A stretch of 44,785 nt of DNA from the NCBI GenBank assembly GCA_001917815.1, contig MNES01000079.1:1-44785 (forward strand), given 5' to 3'. This DNA is from Chloroflexi bacterium 13_1_40CM_65_17. GTDB lineage: Bacteria > Chloroflexota > Dormibacteria > Dormibacterales > Dormibacteraceae. The notes under the pieces are model-generated. The model did no database searches. It saw only the letters and a list, made by a program, of their open reading frames with translations, and was not told the origin of the DNA. This document shows, piece by piece, positions 7,936-15,303 of this stretch (position 1 is the first letter of the stretch; each line of letters begins with the position of its first letter). A program made the position numbers and the translations under genes.

Positions 7936-8641
7936 CCGGCGCCGTTCCGGCTGCCGCAACGTCGAACTTCTTTGTCATGGCCCACGGCCCGAACCGGATG
8001 AGGGCTATCAGCATCCACACGAACAGCGCGGCCCCAGGAATGCCGTAGACAACGGAGAGCCACACGGTCCAGGAGGGCACTCCATACGATCCCGAAAACC
8101 TCGTTCCCACTAACGCGCTGACGAGGTTGAACGGAAGGCTGAGCGTGCCCAGGCCCATCAGAACCAGGATCGCCCAGAAAATCCAGGTCCAACGCTTCAA
8201 GGCCCCGATCACCGCGACCGCGCAGATGGCGACGCCGACGATGGCGCTCACCCACAGCACGCCGGACATCATCGAGGTCATGGCGTTGACGAACTCCGGC
8301 GGAGGCGGCGTTGCACCAGGGTTGAGCTGCACCTGGCGCTGAAAGCTCTGATTCATGGCCTGCGACATGGTGTCCGACAGCCAGAACGGGATGCTCAACG
8401 CGTAAATCGCGGAGAGCACGTACCAGGCGACGACCGCGACCTGCATCGGCTGTGTCCAGCTGGTCGGGACGCGCACGGAACGGGGCTGGTGATATTGCGT
8501 GTACCCAGGTGTCGAGATGCCGGCGACGGGAACCCACGCGGTCCCGTTCCAGCGAAAGCGGCCGTCTGGTGAAAGTGTGCTCACCCACTTCTGACCATCC
8601 CAGTAGTACAGGCCGTCATCGGACAGCCTCAGGTCGCCCAC
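7928..8641 (-). CDS. DUF2510-like membrane protein
   Basis: A 237-residue protein of unknown function. The N-terminal 35 or so residues hold two short Trp-rich repeats (YYWDGQKWVSTLSPDG and FRWNGTAWVPV) like the DUF2510 motif of actinobacterial membrane proteins. Four hydrophobic segments follow, near VAVVAWYVLSAIYALSIPF, VLWVSAIVGVAICAVAVIGA, WIFWAILVLMGLGTLSLPF and VYGIPGAALFVWMLIALI. The GTG at 8641 is preceded by AAGGA at close spacing and gives the motif at the very N-terminus; the longer in-frame reading runs into the divergent amidohydrolase gene. Confidence 0.8.
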   Translation of the reverse strand: MGDLRLSDDGLYYWDGQKWVSTLSPDGRFRWNGTAWVPVAGISTPGYTQYHQPRSVRVPTSWTQPMQVAVVAWYVLSAIYALSIPFWLSDTMSQAMNQSFQRQVQLNPGATPPPPEFVNAMTSMMSGVLWVSAIVGVAICAVAVIGALKRWTWIFWAILVLMGLGTLSLPFNLVSALVGTRFSGSYGVPSWTVWLSVVYGIPGAALFVWMLIALIRFGPWAMTKKFDVAAAGTAPAS

Positions 8642-8661
8642 GTTCCTTACTCTAGCCCTGC

Positions 8662-10257
8662 GTGCATGCCGATCTGATTCTCGCCAACGGCCGTGTGCGA
8701 ACGCTCGGGCGCAGCGGCCTGGCGCTGCACAGCCACCTGGCAACGTCCGCGGGATTGGTGATTGCGGCCGGCGGATCCGAGGTGATGGCCCTCCGCGGGC
8801 CGCGCACCAGCGTGATCGACCTCGCGGGGGCGGCTGTACTTCCCGGGTTCAATGACGCGCACGCGCACGTCGTCTATTACGGACTCACCCGATACGGTGC
8901 CGACCTCAGCGGCACACGCAGCGTGGCCCAGATCGTGGAGCGCCTGCGCGAGCATGGGCGCGGGTTGAATCCAGGCGAGTGGCAGCAGGGGATGGGCTAC
9001 CGCGCGGCGGAACTGGCCGAGCAGCGCGCGCCCCACCGTCTGGAGCTGGACCGCGCAACGCGGCAGCGTCCTGCGTTCATAGACGAGCGCGGCGGGCACG
9101 CTCGCGTCGCAAACTCAGCCGCGCTCGAGGCCGCGGGCATCACGGATGCCACCAAAGACCCACCCGGCGGACGCATCGGTCGCGACAAGGACGGCACACC
9201 CAACGGCCTTTTGCTGGAGACGGCGATGAGGCTGGTCGCGGACGTGCAGCCACCCGCGCCCCTGCGCCGTCGCATGCAGGGGATCCTGAAGGCTCAGCGA
9301 CTTCTCCTTTCGCGCGGCGTGACGTCGGTCGGCGCCGCAGTCAATCGCGGATTCGCCGACGACCTCCGCGCATATCAGACGCTGGCAGAGCGCGGCAGGT
9401 TGAAGATTCGCGTCAACGAGTTCCTGTCGTGGGAGCTGATGCAGGCGGCCTCGGGCCTAGGCGTTCGCGCCGGGTTCGGCGGGGTGCAGCTGCGAGCAGG
9501 CCCGATCAAGGTCTTCGTCGACGGCGGAGCGGAGCGGGTCGCCATGCGTTCCGGCAAGTCTGTATGGCGGACGACGCCGGCCGAGCTGCGCGAGCTGGTC
9601 GCGACAGCATCTCGCGCGGGGCTCCAGGTGGCCGCGCATGCGATCGGCGACAGTGCGATCGCCGCGATGTGCGACGCCGTGGAGTCAGCCGGCGTGCCCG
9701 GGCTCCGCCATCGCGTCGAGCACTGCACCGTTTGCCCACCGGACCTTCAGCGCCGTATCGCCCGCCTCGGCATGGTCGCCGTGATGCAGCCTATGGCCGC
9801 GCGATTCGCGCAAGAGCCGTCCTCTCCATTTGGGGCGCACGACCGGTGGCACCTCGCAGCGCACGGCCCGCTCATGAGGGCGGGCGTGCCCGTAGCCTTC
9901 AGCTCCGACCTACCTGTAGTGCCGGACCCCAACCCGTGGCCCGGGATCCGCGCGGCGGTCGAGGATCGGATCAACGGCATCAACGAGCTGTCGGCGCTCA
10001 GAGCGTATACATCCGCAGGGGCTTACTCGAGCTTCGAGGAGAGGGTCAAAGGCACGCTCGAGCCGGGGATGCTCGCCGACCTGCAAATCTACGACCACGA
10101 TCCGCTGGCGATGCCCCGAGATTCGTGGGACCGGGTCCGCCCCAGAACCGTGCTGCTGGGAGGGGTGACGGTCTTCGGTGTGCCCCTTACCCCTCCGGCT
10201 CGCGCGGCGAAGGGTCCGGGATCGCCATCGAAGGCGACTCGACCGTCGGCGGCGTGA
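8662..10257 (+). CDS. Amidohydrolase family protein, YtcJ-like
   Basis: A 531-residue metal-dependent hydrolase of the amidohydrolase superfamily, YtcJ/AmdhF branch (COG1574). The N-terminal beta-sandwich (ADLILANGRVRTLG) leads to the metal motif HAH (His67, His69) in PGFNDAHAHV. Further ligands appear in AAHAIGDSAI and HRVEHC, and the catalytic Asp is in AFSSDLPV. The substrate is unknown; relatives act on N-acyl amino acids, formamides and similar amides. The GTG start at 8662 lies 20 bases from the divergent membrane-protein start. The last 24 residues overlap the convergent PhaF-like gene by 71 bases and look like extra, non-conserved tail. Confidence 0.88.
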   Translation: MHADLILANGRVRTLGRSGLALHSHLATSAGLVIAAGGSEVMALRGPRTSVIDLAGAAVLPGFNDAHAHVVYYGLTRYGADLSGTRSVAQIVERLREHGRGLNPGEWQQGMGYRAAELAEQRAPHRLELDRATRQRPAFIDERGGHARVANSAALEAAGITDATKDPPGGRIGRDKDGTPNGLLLETAMRLVADVQPPAPLRRRMQGILKAQRLLLSRGVTSVGAAVNRGFADDLRAYQTLAERGRLKIRVNEFLSWELMQAASGLGVRAGFGGVQLRAGPIKVFVDGGAERVAMRSGKSVWRTTPAELRELVATASRAGLQVAAHAIGDSAIAAMCDAVESAGVPGLRHRVEHCTVCPPDLQRRIARLGMVAVMQPMAARFAQEPSSPFGAHDRWHLAAHGPLMRAGVPVAFSSDLPVVPDPNPWPGIRAAVEDRINGINELSALRAYTSAGAYSSFEERVKGTLEPGMLADLQIYDHDPLAMPRDSWDRVRPRTVLLGGVTVFGVPLTPPARAAKGPGSPSKATRPSAA

Positions 10258-10663
10258 CGACTGTGCGGACTGCGGCACGGCGCCGCGGTGCCGCCCGTCG
10301 CGCCGCCGGCTTCGGCGCGGGCGCTTTCGCAGTCGCCTTGCGCGTGGCGGGCCGGCGAGCTGTCTGGCGGGTCGCGGGGCGTGACGACGCCGACCGCGCG
10401 ATGTTCTGCACCTGCTTGCTCAATGCATCGAGACGCTTCAACGCCTTCTCGAGGTCGACCTGGCTCGCGGTGCGGTCGAGGCGGGTGCGGAGCTGCTTGA
10501 CGGCGCTGTCGAGCGTCTTCTGGCCGTCCTTGATCCCGCGGTCGATCTGCTTGCGGACGTCAGGCGGTAGGCGTCTCTCGGCCTGGCGCAGATACGACCG
10601 GCCGGCCTTGACCGCTCGATTCAACAACCTCGATTGTGATGACGCGCGCTTCCTGGGTGCCAT
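10187..10663 (-). CDS. PhaF-like basic helical protein (phasin-type head, histone-like tail)
   Basis: A 158-residue, strongly basic protein. Residues 10-90 are predicted helical with heptad-like spacing (LDSAVKQLRTRLDRTASQV, LEKALKRLDALSKQVQNIA). From about residue 91 the tail is almost only Ala, Arg, Lys, Pro and Thr, with repeats such as PATRQTARRPATRKATAKAP, resembling histone H1-like tails. A helical phasin head plus an AKP-rich DNA-binding tail is the layout of Pseudomonas PhaF, and the divergent neighbour is a PhaR-type regulator; the assignment rests on that layout and context, not on clear homology. ATG 10663 has AGGGGAGG six bases upstream, which decides it over TTG 10669. The alternative is a nucleoid-associated H1-like protein. 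Confidence 0.65.
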   Translation of the reverse strand: MAPRKRASSQSRLLNRAVKAGRSYLRQAERRLPPDVRKQIDRGIKDGQKTLDSAVKQLRTRLDRTASQVDLEKALKRLDALSKQVQNIARSASSRPATRQTARRPATRKATAKAPAPKPAARRAAPRRRAAVRTVVTPPTVESPSMAIPDPSPREPEG

Positions 10664-10712
10664 GCCCAACCTCCCCTTGTGACAGCCTGCCGCCGGCCAT
10701 AACGCGCCGCAT

Positions 10713-10718
10713 TAGTAT
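10713..10718 (+). promoter_or_regulatory. Candidate -10 box (TAGTAT) for a near-leaderless phaR-like mRNA
   Basis: TAGTAT ends 9 bases before the GTG start at 10728, with no Shine-Dalgarno in between. The same hexamer sits 10 bases before the dehydrogenase ATG at 11796. The spacing fits a leaderless or nearly leaderless transcript. Confidence 0.4.
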
Positions 10719-10727
10719 TGGTCCGAA

Positions 10728-11234
10728 GTGACGGTTGCCCCCGAGCGACACCTTATCAAGAAGTACGCAAATCGCAAGCTCTACGACACGCAAACGAGCC
10801 GCTACATAACGCTTGAGGGAATCGCGGACCTGGTGCGCGACGGCCATGAGATCCAGGTCGTCGATCGCGACGGGGGCCAGGACATCACGCAGGTCATCCT
10901 CTCTCAGATCGTCCTCTCTGAAGAGAAGCGCGGTCCAGGGCGCCTGGTGGACGCCGGCGCTGACGCGATTCAGGAGCGCGGCCAAGCGCTGCTCGACTAT
11001 GTCCGTAAGACGCTCAACGTTCCAGGCGACCTCGTCAACCAGGTCGAGCGGCGCCGCAGTGACCTCGAGGCGATGGTCGACGATGCCATCGAACGCGCAC
11101 TGCGCAGGCTTCGCATTCCCAGCCGGCACGACATCGACCACCTCAATGAGCGGATGGACCAGCTGTCGGCGCAGCTGCGGAGGCTGGACTCAGACGGCCA
11201 GGCTAAGTCCCCACCGCGTAAACCACGCCCCTGA
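10728..11234 (+). CDS. Polyhydroxyalkanoate synthesis regulator, PhaR-like DNA-binding protein
   Basis: A 168-residue protein whose first 60 residues are the PHB/PHA accumulation regulator DNA-binding domain: IKKYANRKLYDTQTSRYITL, then EGIADLVRDGHEIQVVD and QDITQVILSQIVLSE. Members repress phasin genes and bind PHA granules. The remainder is helical (LLDYVRKTLNVPGDLVNQV, then HDIDHLNERMDQLSAQLRRL), a probable oligomerisation coiled coil, and the chain ends basic. It is divergent from the PhaF-like gene with about 64 bases between starts. No PHA synthase (phaC) is present in the window, so a link to granules depends on genes elsewhere. GTG is the start. Confidence 0.85.
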   Translation: MTVAPERHLIKKYANRKLYDTQTSRYITLEGIADLVRDGHEIQVVDRDGGQDITQVILSQIVLSEEKRGPGRLVDAGADAIQERGQALLDYVRKTLNVPGDLVNQVERRRSDLEAMVDDAIERALRRLRIPSRHDIDHLNERMDQLSAQLRRLDSDGQAKSPPRKPRP

Positions 11235-11263
11235 CGAATTAAACAATTCCCAGTGGGGCTTCA

Positions 11264-11282
11264 GGCCGGATTCATTCCGGCC
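11264..11282. repeat. Inverted repeat downstream of the phaR-like gene
   Basis: GGCCGGA and TCCGGCC form a perfect 7-bp stem around the loop TTCAT, flanked by GGGGC and GTCCCC that could extend it imperfectly. It lies 30 bases after the phaR-like stop, before the stronger palindrome at 11343, and may act as a transcript end or processing structure. Confidence 0.45.
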
Positions 11283-11342
11283 GTCCCCGACGTGCACCTA
11301 CCAAACGCCACCATGCGTGGCCGAGGAGGGGAGGGTTTCCGT

Positions 11343-11366
11343 AAGGGAGGGCAGCTGCCCTCCCTT
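11343..11366. terminator. 24-base perfect palindrome, likely bidirectional terminator
   Basis: AAGGGAGGGCAG is followed directly by its reverse complement CTGCCCTCCCTT. It sits between the phaR-like gene and the 3' end of the convergent DUF881 remnant. A short CTTT follows but there is no long T-tract. The structure is certain; the terminator role is inferred from position. Confidence 0.6.
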
Positions 11367-11371
11367 GCGCT

Positions 11372-11726
11372 TTAAGAGCCGACCGCGTAAATGAATGGCC
11401 GCGCCTTGATGACCGCGCGGATCTCCCGCCCGACGTCTGCCGGATCGGAACGCCGGCCGCGACCCGGCGATTGTTGACCGCGATTCCCTCCGCCCCGGCA
11501 GCAGCGAGGTTGTTGACGGCGTCCTGAAGGTCGAGCGCCCTCAGCCCTGAGGCGTCGATGACATTACGACTCCCGGCCCGTGGACCGGGACCAACCCTTC
11601 GATCGCCCGCAAGCGATTCGTCTCGGCGGTCAGCAGCTTGGCCTTGACCTGGCCGGCAACCAGGAAGCCTGTGGCAAGCGCGACGGCCGCCATGACCAGG
11701 ATGGCCAGGACTCGGTTGTGCGCCAT
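11372..11726 (-). pseudogene. Frameshifted DUF881-family gene remnant
   Basis: Three reading frames must be joined to give one DUF881-like protein. Frame one, from ATG 11726, has a membrane anchor (VLAILVMAAVALATGFLVAG) and then TNRLRAIEGLVPVHGPGVV before a premature stop near 11544. A second frame continues with IDASGLRALDLQDAVNNLAA and AGAEGIAVNNRRVAA, which is the DUF881 core. A third frame carries IRAVIKARPFIYAVGS to a TAA at 11372-11374. The hydrophobic anchor, the GLVPVHGPGVV turn and the DLQDAVNNL helix are typical of intact DUF881 proteins of about 240 residues; this copy is also shortened. Sequencing error could explain one shift but less easily two. DUF881 proteins accompany envelope and division loci in actinobacteria. 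Confidence 0.7.
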
Positions 11727-11779
11727 GACGCAATTGTCCTAGACGACCTCATGCGGGTTGCGGACGGCGATGTCCGGAG

Positions 11780-11785
11780 TAGTAT
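11780..11785 (+). promoter_or_regulatory. Candidate -10 box (TAGTAT) before the dehydrogenase gene
   Basis: TAGTAT ends 10 bases before ATG 11796 and no Shine-Dalgarno is visible, so the mRNA would be nearly leaderless. The same hexamer and spacing occur before the phaR-like gene. Confidence 0.4.
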
Positions 11786-11795
11786 CGAAATCCGC

Positions 11796-13052
11796 ATGGC
11801 GGTCGAAACGCGCGTTTCCGCTTTCCAGACCGCCCAGCGTCGTTTTGACGCGGCAGCCGACGTGATCGGCCTCTCCGACGACACTCGCCGGGGCCTGCGC
11901 GAGGTCAAGCGGGAGCTCACGGTCCACTTCCCGGTCCACATGGACGACGGCTCGGTTCACGTGTTCACCGGCTGGCGTGTGCAGCACAACATCAGTCGCG
12001 GGCCCGCCAAGGGCGGGATCCGATACCACCCCGACATAACCCTCGACCTGGTGAAGGCGCTGGCGATGCTGATGACGTGGAAGTGCTCGGTGGTCGGCCT
12101 GCCGTATGGCGGCTCCAAGGGGGCGGTCGCGGTCGACCCGGCGAAGCTGTCCCTGAGCGAGCTCGAACACCTCACCCGGCGCTACGCGACCGAGATCGCG
12201 ATCCTCATCGGTCCCGAGAAGGACATCCCCGCGCCGGACATGGGCACGAACCCACAGGTGATGGCGTGGATCATGGACACGATCTCGATGCACTCGGGAC
12301 ACTCGGTGCCGGCGGCGGTGACCGGCAAGCCCGTGGACATCGGCGGATCGGAGGGACGGATCGACGCTCCAGGCCGGGGCGCCACCTACCTGACCCTCGA
12401 GGCGCTCAAGTACCTGCACATCGAGGACGACCCGCCGACGGTTGCGATCCAGGGCTATGGCCAGGTTGGCAGGTCGGCTGCGCGCCTGCTGACGGAGGCC
12501 GGTCTCAAAATCGTCGCCGTCAGCGACTCCAAGGGCGGCGTGTACAACCCGAGCGGCCTCGACCTGGCGGCTCTCGACGAGCACCGGCAGGTCCGCGGCG
12601 GCGTCACCGGGTTCAAGAAGGCGGAGGCCATCACCAACGCGGAGCTGCTCGAGCTCCCGGTGACGGTTCTGGTGCCGGCCGCTGTGCAGGACGTCATCAC
12701 GGCCGACAACGCCACGAGGATCCGCGCACGCCTGATCACCGAGGGTGCGAACGCCGCGGTGGCGCCCGAGGCCGACCCCATCTTGCACGACCGGGGGATC
12801 TTCCTGATCCCCGACATCATCGCCAACGCCGGCGGTGTGATCGTCTCGTACTTCGAATGGGTGCAGGACCTCCAGGCCTTCTTCTGGGAGGAGGAGGAGA
12901 TCAACACCAAGCTCCACCACGTCATCACGCGCGCCTTCTACGACATCCTCCACACGTCGGTCAACAAGCGCATCGACATGCGGCTTGCCGCGTACGCCAT
13001 CGCCGTGCAGCGAGTAGCCAACGCAACAATGGTTCGCGGGATATATCCATAA
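11796..13052 (+). CDS. Glu/Leu/Phe/Val dehydrogenase (glutamate dehydrogenase type)
   Basis: A 418-residue hexameric-type amino acid dehydrogenase that interconverts an amino acid, most likely glutamate, with its 2-oxo acid and ammonia. The substrate domain shows GPAKGGIRYHPD (Lys72), MTWKCSVVGLPYGG (Lys96) and the catalytic Lys108 in GGSKGA. The nucleotide domain shows the Rossmann turn VAIQGYGQVGRSAARLL; the acidic residue after the second strand is replaced by SDSKGG, common to the family. The length is normal for GdhA of the short, catabolic kind. ATG 11796 begins just before the first conserved helix. The short distance to the epimerase gene (7 bases) suggests cotranscription. Confidence 0.93.
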   Translation: MAVETRVSAFQTAQRRFDAAADVIGLSDDTRRGLREVKRELTVHFPVHMDDGSVHVFTGWRVQHNISRGPAKGGIRYHPDITLDLVKALAMLMTWKCSVVGLPYGGSKGAVAVDPAKLSLSELEHLTRRYATEIAILIGPEKDIPAPDMGTNPQVMAWIMDTISMHSGHSVPAAVTGKPVDIGGSEGRIDAPGRGATYLTLEALKYLHIEDDPPTVAIQGYGQVGRSAARLLTEAGLKIVAVSDSKGGVYNPSGLDLAALDEHRQVRGGVTGFKKAEAITNAELLELPVTVLVPAAVQDVITADNATRIRARLITEGANAAVAPEADPILHDRGIFLIPDIIANAGGVIVSYFEWVQDLQAFFWEEEEINTKLHHVITRAFYDILHTSVNKRIDMRLAAYAIAVQRVANATMVRGIYP

Positions 13053-13059
13053 TCGGGGT

Positions 13060-14121
13060 GTGACCCCAGCCCTTCCTCGGCGCGTCCTCATCACCGGCGT
13101 CTCAAATCCCCTCGCGGCCGAAGTGGCTCGGAGGCTCGCCTCTCAGGTTCCGTCCCTTTTCGGCTGCGACGTGGCAGACCCCGCAAGCGCGCTCGAAGAG
13201 ATGGACTTCGTCCACGCGGATACGCGCCAATCCGTGATCGGCAAGCTGGTGCGCCAGCTCCGAATCGACACGGTGGTTCACATGGCGGTGACGGTCGACT
13301 CCGCGGGCGAAGACCGCGCTGCGCACGAGACCAACGTCATCGGGACGATGAACGTGCTTGCAGGCTGCGCTGGGCCATCGAGCCCGGTCAGGCGGCTGGT
13401 TGTGAAGTCGAGCCAGGCCGTCTACGGTGCCGCGCCCGGTGATCCATCGTTCCTGACCGAAGAGGGGGCGGGTTTGGACCGGCCGGCCTACGGTCTGAAG
13501 CGAGACCTGTTCGAGATGGAGCAGCTCACTCAGGAGTTTTCGCTGCGCACACCCGAATGCCGCGTCTCGGTGCTCCGCCTCGGCTATCGCGTCAGTGAGG
13601 GCACGACTCTCGGCCGTTATCTGTCGCTCCCAATCGTGCCCACGTTCGCGGGTTTCGATCCACGCCTGCAGCTGCTGCACGAGGACGATGCCGCCGAGGC
13701 GGTCGTGCGCGCGGCCATGCTGGGGCACGAGGGCGTGTTCAACGTCGCCGCGGATGGCGTCGTGCTGTTGAGCCAGGCGATCGGGATCATGGGCGGTAAG
13801 GCTCTGCCGGTGTTGCCGCCGTATGGTCGATGGCTGGGACGACTGGCCCTGCGTGCCGCCGGCGTCGACCTACCAGGACATCTGGTGGATGTGCTTGCGT
13901 ACGGCGCTGTCGCCGACTGCACCCGCCTGTCGTCCACTTTCGGATGGAAGCCCGCCTACAACACGCGGGCCGTTATGGACAGCCTGGCTCGTGGCAAAGA
14001 CGTCGAGGTGATCGAATCCCCGTCGCCCCCTCAGGAGTACGAGCTGCAGGTTTACCTCCAGCGCCGCCGCAGGCGACAAGGAAACGGGCACGCCGGCACC
14101 ACCCTGACGGTGCAGCGTTGA
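13060..14121 (+). CDS. NAD-dependent epimerase/dehydratase (extended SDR)
   Basis: A 353-residue nucleotide-sugar-epimerase-like protein. The N-terminus RVLITGVSNPLAAEVARRLA is a degenerate Rossmann glycine motif. The region VVKSSQAVYGAAPGDPSFL and PAYGLKRDLFE match the SDR active site, but the canonical Tyr-x3-Lys reads Tyr-Gly-Leu-Lys-Arg, with Arg at the Lys position. The part VLRLGYRV then RYLSLPIVPTFAGFDPRLQ, LLHEDDAAEAVVRA resembles actinobacterial GalE-like proteins. It overlaps the following acyltransferase gene (TTGA), and this pairing is known to me from mycobacteria. The substrate is unknown; a lipid or glycolipid precursor is plausible from context only. The GTG start at 13060 is the only good one. 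Confidence 0.85.
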   Translation: MTPALPRRVLITGVSNPLAAEVARRLASQVPSLFGCDVADPASALEEMDFVHADTRQSVIGKLVRQLRIDTVVHMAVTVDSAGEDRAAHETNVIGTMNVLAGCAGPSSPVRRLVVKSSQAVYGAAPGDPSFLTEEGAGLDRPAYGLKRDLFEMEQLTQEFSLRTPECRVSVLRLGYRVSEGTTLGRYLSLPIVPTFAGFDPRLQLLHEDDAAEAVVRAAMLGHEGVFNVAADGVVLLSQAIGIMGGKALPVLPPYGRWLGRLALRAAGVDLPGHLVDVLAYGAVADCTRLSSTFGWKPAYNTRAVMDSLARGKDVEVIESPSPPQEYELQVYLQRRRRRQGNGHAGTTLTVQR

Positions 14122-15167
14122 CCGCCGAGCCCGCCACCGTTCTCGACAGCAGGGAGCTGCGACGACGCAGCCGCAAGGCCAAGGTCGTCACGCCGCCCAG
14201 CCCTCGCCTCCGGCTGCCCAGACCTATCCGCCGGCTGCAGCGCCAGGCGCCGGTGTACGCGATCCAGGGGATCAGCGGTTTGTCCACGCGCCTGCGCGAG
14301 GCGACCGGTCGCGAGGTCATCGACATGGCTCGCGTCGTGGAGATCATCCAGTTCCTGTACCAGCAGCGCGAGCTCGCGCGACGCGGTCCTGACTATGCCG
14401 TCGACGATTTCGGTTTTGACGCGCAGTGGACGGAATCGTTGCTGCCCCTGTTTAAGGCCATGTACCGCGATTACTGGCGGGTGGAGACGACGGGGATCGA
14501 GAACGTTCCGGCCACCGGGCGTGCGCTGCTCGTCGCCAACCACTCCGGCGTTCTGCCCTGGGATGGAACGATGATCAAGACGGCAATCTTTGCCGAACAC
14601 CCGCACCCGCGACATGTCCGAGCCCTGGTCGCCAGCCTGTTCATGGGCATGCCGGTGCTCAGCTGGTTTCTGCGCCGGACTGGCCAAACGGTGGGCCATC
14701 CCGACGACACGCGGCGCTTACTGGAGCGTGATGAGCTCGTCCTCGTCTTTCCAGAAGGCGTGAAAGGAACGGGCAAGGCGTTCAAGGACCGCTACCGCCT
14801 GCGCCGGTTCGGCCGCGGAGGATTCGTGGCGACCGCCATTAGGGCCGGGGCTCCCATCATCCCCGTCTCCGTGGTCGGCTCTGAAGAGATCTATCCGATG
14901 ATCGCGGACGCGACGCCGGTCGCGAAGTTCTTCGGTCTGCCCTACTTCCCGATCACGCCGACATGGCCATGGCTGGGCATCCTCGGGATGATTCCGCTGC
15001 CGAGCAAGTGGCGCATTCAGTTCCACCCACCGGTTCGCACCGAGCTGTTTCAGCCCGCGTCGGCTGACGACCAGCATCTGGTGATGACCGTCGCGGACGA
15101 GGTGCGCAACACGATTCAGAAAGGCATCTACGACAACCTGAAGCTTCGGCGAGGTGTGTTCGTTTAG
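14118..15167 (+). CDS. 1-acylglycerol-3-phosphate acyltransferase-like protein (PlsC superfamily)
   Basis: A 349-residue lysophospholipid-type acyltransferase. The catalytic His/Asp motif reads NHSGVLPWDG, spaced HX6D instead of the usual HX4D, as in the mycobacterial subgroup. The second block is LVFPEGVKGTGKAF, and GAPIIPVSVVGSEE is the third. The basic N-terminus (RRRSRKAKVV, LRLPRPIRRLQRQ) and the LPYFPITPTWPWLGILGM segment suggest membrane contact. The TTG start at 14118 shares bases with the epimerase stop, implying translational coupling; the in-frame extension upstream lies inside the epimerase gene. A terminator hairpin follows directly. Reaction: transfer of an acyl chain to a lysolipid acceptor, identity unknown. 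Confidence 0.88.
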   Translation: MTAEPATVLDSRELRRRSRKAKVVTPPSPRLRLPRPIRRLQRQAPVYAIQGISGLSTRLREATGREVIDMARVVEIIQFLYQQRELARRGPDYAVDDFGFDAQWTESLLPLFKAMYRDYWRVETTGIENVPATGRALLVANHSGVLPWDGTMIKTAIFAEHPHPRHVRALVASLFMGMPVLSWFLRRTGQTVGHPDDTRRLLERDELVLVFPEGVKGTGKAFKDRYRLRRFGRGGFVATAIRAGAPIIPVSVVGSEEIYPMIADATPVAKFFGLPYFPITPTWPWLGILGMIPLPSKWRIQFHPPVRTELFQPASADDQHLVMTVADEVRNTIQKGIYDNLKLRRGVFV

Positions 15168-15174
15168 ACACATG

Positions 15175-15199
15175 AGGGAAAACCCAGATGGGTTTCCCT
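15175..15199 (+). terminator. Terminator hairpin after the acyltransferase gene
   Basis: AGGGAAAACCC pairs with GGGTTTCCCT around an AGAT loop, with one bulged A, starting 8 bases after the stop. The run after the stem is TATCG, so the T-tract is weak. Confidence 0.65.
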
Positions 15200-15212
15200 T
15201 ATCGCGCGCTGC

Positions 15213-15235
15213 CCCCGCGCAACCACGGCGCGGGG
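15213..15235. repeat. GC-rich inverted repeat between two operons
   Basis: CCCCGCGC and GCGCGGGG form a perfect 8-bp stem around the loop AACCACG. It lies between the acyltransferase terminator and a weak TATATC (15268-15273) before the kinase-fold gene. It may be a second terminator or an operator; nothing decides between them. Confidence 0.45.
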
Positions 15236-15303
15236 ACCCCGTAAGGTGGGCGCTGCTCCCATTCCGGTATATCGATGGGACTTGTTGAAGGTCGCTGCAA
15301 GAG

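Noticed and set aside
11235-11371. Non-coding RNA gene between the phaR-like gene and the DUF881 remnant
   Set aside because: Two hairpins are present, but their position between convergent 3' ends is explained by transcription termination and no promoter is visible.
11739-13094. Long minus-strand open frame (about 450 codons) opposite the dehydrogenase gene
   Set aside because: It is an antisense shadow of a high-GC gene; its translation is rich in Arg, His, Asp and Val with no family signature, while the plus strand encodes a complete conserved dehydrogenase.
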